From assembly GCA_025526915.1 (NCBI GenBank), contig JAHLKH010000198.1, forward strand, positions 1-46,451: a DNA stretch of 46,451 nt. Direction: 5' to 3'. Shown one piece after another: positions 20,513-33,323 of the stretch. Below the pieces are notes generated by a model. The model searched no databases and had not been told where the DNA came from. It saw only the letters and a program-made list of their open reading frames with translations. Every line of letters starts with the position of its first letter. The stretch's first letter is position 1. The DNA comes from Entophlyctis helioformis (taxonomy: Eukaryota; Chytridiomycota; Chytridiomycetes; Chytridiales; Chytriomycetaceae). Made by a program: the position numbers and the translations under genes.

Positions 20513-22801
20513 TTATTGGATGTCCATATGTCTCCGAGTGGAGAATGAAGAAAGGGCAATGAATTTGTTGTTGCTCAAGCTAGGTGGCGACAACAGTGTG
20601 GTACTGAAGGCAGACTTTTCCGTGCCGTTGTGGCTGATGAGCCGCGCGAGCTTGGTCGAGTCTGGGCTGCTAACCGTACTTGGAAGAGTCGACAGGCTCG
20701 AGATTGAGCTCGATCCATCTTCTGAAGAAACCGAGACAGACCGCTCTGAAAACGGAGTCCCCGGATATTCGAGTGGATTGCTGTAATGGCGAGGTGTTGG
20801 CCGAACCAGGCGGTTGGGACGAGACACACGCACAAGCCTGGGAGGAGAATGGGAGAGATCGTTCGACTCCGAGGCCAGCCCACTGCCGCCACGGAGCATC
20901 ATGTCGGGATCAGGCTCCTCAGCGCGCAACTGCCACAATGACGCATCCTGAAGGCCAGCAGAGCCGTGGCCGTCCAAGAGGCTGCCATTGCCATTGCTGT
21001 CAGCCGCGAGGCTGCTTTGCTCGGTGGCAGTGCGCTGATAAAGGTTCACGAGGTACAACTCTGCGTCGTCCAAGTCGCTACTCGGTTTCACACTGTTGCT
21101 GGTATCGTGCTTGCGAGATGACTGGATGTGTGCGCCTGCCGAAGATGGATGGTAGCTATACTCTGCGTGGACAAATGGATCTGTCGTTTGAATGGCTGGT
21201 GCTAATTGATCAGTTTCTACCGAATGCAATCAAAGCCGAATCAACGTACATGCATCTCGCAAAGTCCCGCATTTAGATCGGATCGACGGTGCAGACGTTT
21301 TCTTGTTTTCAGCCATGCTTGACGCACTTTCGACGGAGCTTGGATAGCCGACACAACCATTCTTTGTGAATGTCTGAGAGCCGCTCATGTCAGCGCTGGT
21401 GTCCAAGTGCGCCGATGCTAGACGAAGGTTGTTTGCTCCAGACGCGCGGGCAACTGGTGCAGAGGCCGAGAAAGCAAAGGAGGGTTTTGGCAGACTAGCG
21501 ATGCTAAGGTTGCTCAATGCTCCACTGATTGACGAGGCATTGGTTGCGTGGTGGGCTTGGCTCGAAGCGGAGCTGCCACCGAAACGAGACGATGGACGCC
21601 AAGTGCGAGACGGGTCGTTGCAATCGCGATCATGAGCATCAGGCAGCCTCTTTGAATGATGATGAACGTGGTGCAGATGGTGTTGATGCTGGCGGTGCTG
21701 GCTATGATGAGCAGAGGAGCCTTGCGTGGATGTACAGGTGCAGTCAATCGCATTCGAGGAAGAAACGGACGAGGCGGTGATGGCCTTGGTGTGGCGTGTG
21801 TGAGACGCGGCGCCAGCAAGCCAATTCTGTGGTGGCGAGCTGCCCTCGAGCCCCAAATGGCCAGCAACTGAGGACGCAACACTCGAGCCGGCAACGGTGA
21901 TGGGGCTAGACGCGGTAGTGACAGCAGCAGCGGTGGTGTTCTGGGAAGTATGCACAGAGTGTGCCGATGCACTAAACGCAGAGACGGACGGATTCGTTGC
22001 GTAGGTGGAAGAGACTGTTGCTGCAACGACGCTCCCAGCACTGTTGCTTCGCAAATAGGCAAGGCCGGACAGCGACGCGGGTGCAGGCCGGGCATCAATC
22101 ACGACGGGTGACGAATTGTAGCTTGCACTGCGACGCAGTGATGCAGAACAAGAGCTTGACGGCGCGGCTGCTGGTCCGCTCGCTGCTTTGGATTGACAGT
22201 GCGCCAAGAGTGTGGTGTTCATAGAATGGCAGATGTAACCAGCACGAGTCAGCAACGTTCGCAGCCCACTATACAAGGAACTGGTGACAGGTGTACGCAA
22301 ACGCTGGCGTAAAAGACATGTGCAGGTATAAGAGGGCATACGACAGTTGATGGGCACACAGCCATGATGGACAGATTATGCAGCATGGCTGAACGCGGAG
22401 TCTCTGTAATGCGCACATGCGAATGGGCACACTCGTTGCACACGCAGCAGCACTTGCCTGAGCGAGACGGGGGAAAGGCCGACGGGGTGAAGGCAACGGC
22501 GCCTGCCGTTGCAGACATGGGAGGCTGCGTTGCGATGCTGCCTGCCAGGCTTCCGGCGGCAGTCAACGAGGCAACGGGCACACTTGGAGACGGCACAAAT
22601 GGCAAAGCGGCTGCTGCTGAACCACCACCACCACCAGCAGATCTGCTCATGGTGACTCCAAGCTGAGCGGACGTGCTGCCCGGGTTACTGCTCGAGTGCA
22701 TTGTCGCTGCAGCCTGGTGTGCTGAAGGAGATGTCGACAGCGCGGCGGCCTTGGACCTGGCAGGGCAGCGTGCAGGCGAGCCGGCTATGCCCGTGCCCAT
22801 T
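20513..22801 (-). CDS. Ser/Ala/His-rich low-complexity protein, unknown
   Basis: No recognised domain. The likely start is the ATG at 22801 (MGTGIAGSPARCPARSKA), 90 bp from the divergent TMEM249-like gene. The first exon is Ala/Ser/Gly/Pro-rich, with a cysteine cluster KCCCVCNECAHSH near residue 120. The second large exon is Ser/Ala-rich with a His tract (HRQHQHHLHHVHHHSKR). The last exon, from about 21190, carries PPRLVRVSRPNRLVRPTPRHY and serine blocks typical of phosphorylated disordered regions, ending MDIQ-stop at 20513. Intron joins near 22240-22330 and 21190-21250 have good GT/AG signals. It could be a regulatory or scaffold protein, but nothing in it fixes a function. Confidence 0.6.
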
Positions 22802-22891
22802 GAAACGATGCTTGGAGGCTCCTGGCGAACAACTGCCAACGACGGGCCGAGGTTTTCCAAAACTCCAAAACTCCAAACTCCGATCACAACG

Positions 22892-23828
22892 ATGCCATCA
22901 TGGAGAGACTGGCTGCGTCCAACGAGCGACTTCAAGATCCACATATACTATTCGTCACTACTCTCGTCCACGTCTGTGCCGCCAGAGGCCATCCTTTCGC
23001 AGCGTCTGCTCGAGAATCCATACTTTCCATTCACTTATACGGGCCAAGGGGCAGGCAAGGCTGTCGCGTCCTGACCATACTACTAACGTGCCGCATTGAG
23101 CTCCAGCTGACACGCGCCTTGTTGACGCGCCAGCACTTGAGCTGACGGTCAGATACGAAGGATTCTACCTGGCTATTCTCGTCTTTCTTGTCTCGTCAGG
23201 AGTGGCGGTGGCGTGGATCGCAACAGACTATGTGTCAAATGGCTTCTTTCCTCTTGCTGTCATGACCATGATTGTGGCTATGGCGGTCATGTACCACTTT
23301 CGCATCATCCGGCGCTACACCCTTTATCCCAACGACTACCAGTACGAATATGCTTCGGGCGACCAAGTGCATGTTCATGGCGACTTTTCCAACATTTACA
23401 TCCGACTTCATCGCGAGGCATTGGAATCGCTTTGTAAGCCATTGGCCGGCCACTATGCCGCGATCACAGAATGGCTTTATGGTTCATGGGTGGAACAAGC
23501 TCGTGTCTTACATGGCTCACAACGCCAACATCTGGCTATGGACAGATCGGCAACGAACATACTACTTGGTGCTTAACGGCTTTGAGATGGACCGTCTTCC
23601 GCTTTGCGCGCCAACTCCAAACCTGGATGTATGTTTGTCTGAACAAGTGGTTGATGCTGGACATGTGCCGGTACATGCATGACACTAAACTGGATCATGG
23701 CGTGTGGGCAAATGCTGGACATCCAGGAGCTGCGTCAGATTGGACAGCGGATTGCTTCAAACCTTAACCTCAACTACTTTGACGAGGCCAACATTTCCAA
23801 GCATCACGTCATTCGCCATTTTCGGTAA
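22892..23828 (+). CDS. TMEM249: TMEM249-like two-pass membrane protein (flagellum/CatSper-associated family)
   Basis: Homologue of the TMEM249 family, known in animals as a sperm-flagellar membrane protein of the CatSper assembly. The start is MPSWRDWLRPTSDFK at 22892. The family signature LLENPYFPFTYT is followed by an intron ending near 23131. Then come LTVRYEGFY and two membrane spans (AILVFLVSSGVAVAWIA; PLAVMTMIVAMAVMYHF), then soluble beta-type sequence (VHVHGDFSNIYIRLH; NGFMVHGWNKLVSYMAH). The C-terminal block IASNLNLNYFD...HHVIRHFR-stop is the family's most recognisable end. About four exons; the first intron appears to lack a GT donor, so a GC donor may be used. The 3' end overlaps the convergent CCDC77-like gene by a few bases. 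Confidence 0.75.
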
Positions 23829-26308
23829 GTGCAGTGCATCTGCCAGTCGTTTGATGAATGGGCTGAATGGCGCTCTTGGCTGATGGCCACTATCTCTGAA
23901 AGCAATGATAGGGGCGTGTTTTCCTTTAGAGAGAGGGGCCAGATTGATTCAGAGCAGTGACTATGCACGCATTTGCACCAAGATTCATGTCGTCTTGAGA
24001 ATGGATGATGCCACGATGTTGCAATCACAAGGCTGTTGTATGGTTTCTTCAGATCGCCATAAACTGGACGCTGTTCAAAATGCCAATCCTTGAACTTCCT
24101 TTTCTGTTGCATACACTTTTGCCTGTAAAATGCACGACGGTGCCGAGCGCCAGTCAGCATATCGACTAGTTCGTTGTTGAGTAATCGGTTCGAAGCGCAA
24201 ACCTTGAGTGTTTGCAATTGTGATGATATCTTGCTTGCTCTTTCTCCTGTCAGTCGAGCTGCCCAATGTGTAAATGGCGTTCCAAGTCAGCACCCCTCTA
24301 AAATGTGGCTATCTACCAATCTACGGAGCGCTGGACTGCTATGCGATCAGCGCCGCGAACAACAATCTGTGCTTACCGAGGTTAAGCAGCACGAGCTCCT
24401 TGTCTTCGAGTGGCGCATACTTTAAGATGCTTTTCTCAAGTGTCCGCAGTTGTTTGCGCAGCGAAAGAATGTCATTTGTGAACCCCTCAATCTCATAGTC
24501 GCGCCGCCGTTTAAGAGACATGTAGCTGCACATGAATCGTATTTTGCAGACACTCAGGCGTAAGATTTCAGGACTGCAGGCGTCTTTGCCAAGGGATCTG
24601 GTGTGATTACCTTGCACTGACAGACTCGAGCCGACTTTTTAGATAGTTTGTGCGCCGAGCATTTGCCGCCTCGGACTGTTCCGCCTTGACCTGTTTGCAA
24701 TGCATAGCCATCAGTCAGCAAACAGACTGATCTCTGATAGGTATTACCCGCAGAGGCGAATGGACGGGTTTCGCTGGCAGCGGCAACCTTTGCTGCTCGA
24801 GACTCCTCTTCGAGCCTGCTAATCTGGAGTCTGAGTTCCGTGACAATGCTTTCTTGCTTCCTGTTTACTCGCTGCTCAATGACCTTGAGCGTTTGGTGTC
24901 ACGTGTAAGCACACGTGGATATAGCGCCAAAGGTGTGTCGGCTGCAGCATGCACTGCACAGGTCGCAAGTAAGAGCCATGACTCACCTTTTCTGCACTCT
25001 CGTTTCTGTTTTGCTCGCGCGACAGCTGTGCACGAAGCCCATTAAGTTCAGACACCATGCGTGCCTTTTCCTCTAGGAGCATTCGTTCGTGTGCATGCGA
25101 TGCCTTTTTCGTCCTTAGCAGCTCTGCAAATGGAGAGGAGAATCAAGGTTAGCATTGTCAAGAGAATAGATGCCCAACCAAGCTACTCCGTTTGCTTGCT
25201 TGCTAGCCACAAAACCGCTTCTGTATACTAACCGCGCGTGTTTTCTCTGCAAAGCGTCCTCAGTCGCTTGATCTTTTCAAGCAGCTCTTCAATCCTCTGG
25301 CCATCATGCTCTCGACGGATCCGCTCCTGCTCAATCAGCGTCCGCCTGTCCTTCATAAGTCCAGCAATCGTCGCGTCGTATGCTTTTCTCTGATACGGCA
25401 GCATACATTGATAGAATTGGTTATCCACGACACCAAGCACACAAGAAAATGCCGAGCGGTAGACGCACCTGTTCGTCTTGCTGAGCTTGGAGTGACGATA
25501 CCGTGAGGCGCAGGCCTTGAACCTCATCCTCCAGAATGACCAGATCGCGTTCTTCGAGCCGCAGCCGCATATCCTACAGTGCAATGCGACTCGCGTTTAG
25601 AACGTCTCGAGCAGAAGCGATAAAGGACAGCAATGCGCAGGCAGACAGGCAGACAGGCAGACAGGCAGACAGGCAGGCAGGCAGGCAGACAGGCAAGTGT
25701 GTAACCTTGTCTTCCAGCTCGTGGCCAGACCCTTGGACACGCGCAATCTTGACCAGTCGCCGGTCCAGACGATCTCGAAAGTACGTCACCTCCTCCTCGG
25801 GAGCCCCACTGAGGGAAAGCAAGAAGCGAATCTTTTTGCGGTCCTTGAGCTCCTGCACTGAAAGGGGCCATGCAACCAGGGTGTTGGTGAGTGGTTGCCG
25901 TTGGCTACTGCTGGCCTCTCGTCCGATTCAGGATACCTTTCAGTTGGTCGTTTTCGGCAACGATGCGCAGTGTGTGCTTGCGCTCTTCAAAGAGGGCAGT
26001 CTGAAAGTCGCTGAGGGCTTGCTGCATCTCAACCACTTCTTGCGAGCGCTTGTGCAGCTCCCACGACAGCTTGTGTGTTTCTTCGTGGGACATGCGCAGT
26101 TGCTCAATGTGCTCCATGGCGTGCTGGTATTCCTCTTCGGCCGTCTCTGCCAATCCCAGACCATGACAGGGCTTGTTAGCAACATGCCAGAGCGGACATT
26201 CCAGCACAGCATGCTGCTCGCACCAATGCGCTGTCGGTAGTATACCAGAAGCTCTTCAGACAGCGGCAGCTGCTGGAGCTCATTGTGAACGTTTGCTGTG
26301 TCTGGCAT
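23804..26308 (-). CDS. CCDC77: CCDC77-like centriolar coiled-coil protein
   Basis: Homologue of coiled-coil domain-containing protein 77, a centrosome/centriole protein conserved in ciliated eukaryotes. The start is MPDTANVHNELQQ at 26308; an in-frame ATG at 26368 is also possible. Matching blocks in order are LPLSEELLVYYRQRI, VEMQQALSDFQTALFEERKHTL (split across an exon), ELKDRKKIRFLLSLSG with EEEVTYFRDR, AGLMKDRRTLIEQERIRREH, long heptad-rich exons, and near the end RRRDYEIEGFTNDILSLRKQL. The gene is almost entirely coiled coil, spread over about ten short exons. Its 3' boundary is uncertain: a frame runs to 23804, overlapping the end of the TMEM249-like gene. It lies tandem with and about 140 bp below the MTHFR stop. 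Confidence 0.75.
25636..25694. repeat. CAGACAGG/CAGG microsatellite in a CCDC77 intron
   Basis: Near-perfect run of GCAGACAG and GCAG units between two coding exons of the CCDC77-like gene. It is open in several frames but lies between good splice sites, so it is best read as intronic. Confidence 0.8.
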
Positions 26309-26448
26309 GCCGTCAGATGATCTGGGAAGCTCGTTCGGACGTGACAAACGCACCCATCGATGGTTCATTACGACCAGTCAGACAGACAAACAGACAGACA
26401 GACAGAGGGGGGGACAGAGAAGAGAGAGAGCACGCAAGACGATCCTCC

Positions 26449-29084
<2,636 letters not shown>

Positions 29085-29501
29085 GTTTGGATGGTGTTGG
29101 CTGACTGTTGATGGAGAGCTGTGGAAGGTTCAAACAGCTTCAATTTATAGTTTTCGCCTCACCAGCCGTCCCCAGCCGTCCCCAGCCGTCGCCGACATGA
29201 TCTCCTTGGCCATGCAGCAAGTTGGCCAGCGAGTTGGCCAGCGAGGTGTCGCAGCGTGGGCACAGCCTGGCGCACTGTTGTGGACACGCACGCACCGGCC
29301 GGCCGCCTTCGCTCGCCACGTCAGCTACTGGTCGGTAGACGGGCCTGCCGTGCAAAGCGGCTACGTGCACGACGAGGCTGGCAAAGACTGACTTGCATCG
29401 ACAGGGATGCAGTGCATGAGCGCCAAGTCGAGGCGACAAAGGCACAGTCCTTCTCGAGCACTCTCAGCAACATCTTCTCCAAGCCCTCGACATCAAGCCA
29501 C

Positions 29502-30980
29502 ATGGCCGATCATCCCGACGGTCTCTTGCAGCAGCTCGCCGACACAGATCCTTTGCCGTCTACAGCAACAGTGCGCATGACAGCCGCCGAGGCCGCCGGC
29601 CTGCGCACGCCGCCAACGAATGCCCGCATGCTGACCCGCGACTTTATCCACACGTCGCTGTACCATCCTGGCTACGGCTACTTTTCAAAGAACGCATACA
29701 TCTTCTCGCCGCCCGAGCCCATCCAGTTCAACGCAATGCGCGACAACTACGCATTCATGAACCATCTGGGCCAGCTGTACAAAGATCTCGAAGACGAGTA
29801 CATCCATGCCCACGACATTGCGCGGCAGGTGTGGCACACGCCAACGGAACTGTTCCGCCCATACTACGGCTACGCAATTGCAAAGCATGTTGTCGACCAG
29901 TTCAAGCTTGATCCGCGCGGCGCCGATCGTATTGTATTGTACGAGATTGGCGCTGGAAACGGCACTCTCATGACCAACATCCTGGACTATATTGCGCAGC
30001 ACGAGCCTGCATTGTATCGCACTGTCAAGTACAACATCATCGAGATCAGCACCAAGCTGGCCGGTCGACAGGAGCGCGCATCGTCAGCGCGTCGCCAGCT
30101 CACCGCGCGGCATCCTGGTGTGCGCATCGTCAACAAGTCCATCTTTGAGTGGGATCAGCCTGTGCAGGAGCCCTGCTTCTTCATTGCCATGGAAGTTATT
30201 GTAAGGCCAGCCTGCGTCCCTCTGATTCCTTGGCATTCCTTGGCATTCGATGGCATTCGATGGCAGATCGTGGCCGTTTGTGCACCTGTCTGGCTCTTGT
30301 CAAGCGTCCATTAATCCATCAGCGTTGCTTCCCCCATGCGCCATCTGCCCTTGCAGGACAACTTTGCACACGACGTGGTGCGCTACGATATAGCAACAAA
30401 CGAGCCGCGGCAAGGCGTGGTTCTGGTTGGCGACGATGGAAACTATCTAGAAGCGTACGAGCCACTGACGGATCCTCTCATCAAGCGCTACCTTGACGTT
30501 CGCAGCCAAGCCGGATATCAATCACCTGTCCTGTCACCATCGCTCCGCGTCAGGGCACAACGCGCTCTCCTGCCGTTTGCCGCCAACATGACCGAGCCAG
30601 AGTTTGTCCCGACCATGGCACTCGTACTCATGGACCGGCTGGCAACCTTTTTCCCCAACCATCGGCTTGTCATTGCCGACTTTGATCGGCTGCCAGACGC
30701 GGTTCCAGGCGTCGACGCGCCTGTGGTCCAAACACGCTACCAGGGCAAAATGGTTGCGTGCTCCACTTACCTGGTCCAGCCAGGCTGGTTCGATATCTTT
30801 TTCCCCACCAACTTTGAGCTTTTGCGAGACGTGTACCGTGCCGTCACTGGCCGCCAGGCTGACGTTGTCACTCAGCACGATTTTCTGCGTAAGAATGCGG
30901 ATCTGCCGGCGACTTCGACCAAGTCGGGCGAGAACCCCATGCTCAGCTTTTATGAAAACTTCAAGTTCATCACCTCTTAG
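29502..30980 (+). CDS. MidA/DUF185-family SAM-dependent methyltransferase (NDUFAF7-related)
   Basis: Member of the mitochondrial MidA/NDUFAF7 superfamily, whose characterised member methylates an arginine in a complex I subunit. The model is 29502-30200 and 30357-30980 with one phase-0 intron. Motifs are MLTRDFIHTSLYHPGYGYF, the SAM-binding motif I IVLYEIGAGNGTLM, FFIAMEVI|DNFAHD (the acidic-Asn-His motif split by the intron), and ACSTYLVQPGWFDIFFPTNF. It resembles the fungal DUF185 branch more than the animal NDUFAF7 branch, so the substrate is open. The frame is open upstream (to 29256) with Arg-rich sequence, so a longer mitochondrial leader cannot be excluded; the ATG at 29502 was chosen because normal family sequence begins soon after it. 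Confidence 0.85.
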
Positions 30981-31225
30981 TAAACTTGTATGCACCGACG
31001 TTGGTCGTCAGCTCCTGTCACGCCACCGCTGTGTGCAATCCTCGATGCAGTGGGCATGAGTGCTCGCATCACGTGACCTGCATTCGACTTTGCATTCAAT
31101 CATCGAAAAATCGACTTTGACCAGAAACATTATTGAAGGTGGATGTTGGCTGGTGTGTGCCGCTGTCTGGTGGTGCATGCCGGCTGCTGACTGCTTGTTC
31201 GTGGTATTGTACGCTATCGCAGGCT

Positions 31226-31549
31226 ATGGCAAGGGGCTCGTTTGTACTCAAGGTTGGTTGTGTTTGCCATGTCTGTGATGCTGCGGTTGAGGACGGATCG
31301 GACCACTTGACTGACTGACAACGGTGCCAGGCTCTTCTGGGAAGCGCACTCGGCCTTGGTCTTGGCTACGCTTGGCAGGTCCAGGCACAGCAAGCTGCGG
31401 ACATTCAACGGCAGCAGCAGCTGGAACAAGAACGGCTGAAGACCAGTGTTGCAGGCAGCCAGGCGATTCTGGAGAGGCAGGTGCATCGTGCATTTGAAGA
31501 GTGCCGGCTTGCAGTGGCTGACGAAGGGCATGGCAGACTGCAAAGGTGA
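31226..31549 (+). CDS. Small (81 aa) single-span protein, unknown
   Basis: The model is 31226-31252 and 31331-31549, phase 0, with a GTTGGT donor and GTGCCAG acceptor. The protein MARGSFVLK|ALLGSALGLGLGYAWQ has a glycine-spaced hydrophobic helix (GSALGLGLGYAW), followed by a charged amphipathic helix (QQAADIQRQQQLEQERLK; HRAFEECRLAVADEGHG). Size and layout resemble small mitochondrial inner-membrane assembly factors, but I could not assign a family. It lies between the methyltransferase gene and the dispersed repeat. Confidence 0.5.
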
Positions 31550-31777
31550 TCTCAGATACGCTCGTTAGCGGCACACATGGGCGATGTGACATTGAGGCCA
31601 ATGAATGTTCTGAAGTGCAGATGGGTTACAACAAGGGATGAGCGAACGCGGCATCTACCGATGCACAGCACCAACGTTGACAAGAAGCGAGATGCAGAGC
31701 CATGCATATGCGACACGGCCGTCATTCATTCATCCGCCGATGATCAGCAAGAATATTGGCTTCTTTGGATCCGACGC

Positions 31778-32073
31778 CGCATCCCCACGCAGTCCAACGA
31801 GTCAACGGCCGAGATGTGATCCGCACAGGTGCATATGGCAATCCAGGTTTGACAGGGCCACTATCCATCTCACATGATCCCCAAGCCAAGCCCTTCGTTC
31901 GGTTCAAGTGTCTTGGTTCGTGTTGACCCTTCTGGAGATGTGTGGGCATTACAGGCAAAGCAGTCATCGTATCTGCACCATATCGTCGTTCATCTCGGCT
32001 CGACGGCTCTATGTTGGGGACCGATAAATAGGTTCGGCTTGCTGCGTTCCATGTTTGCATACTTTGACACGCC
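31778..32073 (-). repeat. Dispersed ~300-bp repeat, copy 2 (inverted)
   Basis: Reverse complement of 20097-20400 with about five differences, all transitions, two of them of the CpG-to-TpG/CpA type. It lies 42 bp past the DSC3 stop codon and may contribute to that transcript's 3' end. Confidence 0.8.
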
Positions 32074-32115
32074 TCTTCCTGCTGCTTGTCTTGAAGGGGA
32101 CTATTGCGCTCGCAT

Positions 32116-33307
32116 TCACATTCGAAGCATCCCAAACGCAAGGTTGATGACCAGACCGGTGACGATGCCTAGCAATCGATGGACGGGTCTCACACAGTCA
32201 GCATATAAATCCGGTTCAAGCTGATCCGTACAGGATGCATGCATACCCAGTTGCTGCCGCCTGTTGTACATGTTGGCTTCCTTGACCCAAAACAGCACGA
32301 GAATGCCCATAAAGAATCCAACCAGCAGACCCACGAGCATGTCCAGATGCGTTCCATCATCTGCCGGTTCATACGCCAAGCCATCAGCACGTGAATGGCT
32401 GCAAGGGCTTTGCAATGGATAGCAGCCTGATGATGCAGATATGCTAGTCACGCTTGGTGCCACACCTTGGTTGGTTGACGGGACATTGCCTGGATTGTCC
32501 ATCCATTCTTCTTCGGCATTTCTCGCCTGATCCGTCCGCTCTGCTGCTCCGTGAAATGATGGGTCAGTCAGCCGGCCGGCTGGCAATGAAGCGAGCCCCT
32601 GCTGGCATACTAGCTGCTTACCGTCTGCGTCTCGTCCCCGCAAGGCATGAAACTGTGATCGCAGATTCTGTACTTCGTCCTGCGACATGCCTGACGGTGG
32701 TTGTGCAAGGCGATCGAGCCGCGAGCCCGACGGTTGCCCGACGGTGCATGCACAAGCAAGATGTGAGCAGCGACGAACCCGGTATGCTCATCTCCACCTC
32801 TGCGCCCCACTCACCCAGCTCAAGTAGGCGATCAAACCCCTGTGCTCTTTCGATTGGCGGCGGCTGGCAGGCACAGTCAGTCTCAAGGCGCAGGCTTTGG
32901 TCGATGCCGGCCAGTGGTGACAAACCTCGAGAGTGTTCTGCGGTGCACTGTCAGACACCAAGCAGTGAATGAACAGCGGGCCTGCAGCATCAGGCGACTG
33001 CGCTGGCCCACCGCCTTCTGCGGCATCTGCATTGGTTGGCACCAACAGGCCGGCGATGGTGTCGGTGTCCTTGAGCAGGCGGCCTCGATACAGCATCCGC
33101 AGAAACTTGCCCTGCAGCGCCGCATCTTGTTGTGCCTGTTGGTGTTTGCAAGAGCACCATGTCAGCCAGCAAGCACACATGGCATGGAGCAGGCATGGCT
33201 GCTTACCGCCATCATCATTGCGTCCCGGACCGTTGTCTGCTCGGCCTGCACAAGCAGCTCAAGGTCATCTCGGCCGTCAGCAAAGCGAAGCCGCAATGGA
33301 AGCGCCA
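32116..33307 (-). CDS. DSC3: DSC E3 ligase subunit 3-like membrane ubiquitin-like protein (Dsc3/TMUB family)
   Basis: Dsc3 is a ubiquitin-like subunit of the Golgi/endosomal DSC ubiquitin ligase. The start is MALPLRLRFADGRDDLELL at 33307. The ubiquitin-like domain shows TTVRDAMMMA, LRMLYRGRLLKDTDTIAG and PLFIHCLVSD. After an intron comes RAQGFDRLLELG, then SQDEVQNLRSQFHALRG, AEEEWMDN, and a C-terminal membrane region HLDMLVGLLVGFFMGILVL with WVKEANMYNRRQQLG and GLVINLAFGMLRM-stop. Domain order matches the fungal Dsc3 N- and C-terminal domains. About five exons; the last intron (LG|IVTG) is phase-consistent. The stop is at 32116. Confidence 0.82.
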
Positions 33308-33323
33308 TGTATGAGATTTTCAT

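Noticed and set aside
25536..26240. Long + strand open frame with repeated QADRQTGR residues.
   Set aside because: It is antisense to CCDC77 exons and runs through an intronic microsatellite.
29256..29501. N-terminal extension of the MidA-type methyltransferase.
   Set aside because: Arg/Ala-rich sequence overlapping the MTHFR upstream region with no family resemblance; kept only as a possible leader.
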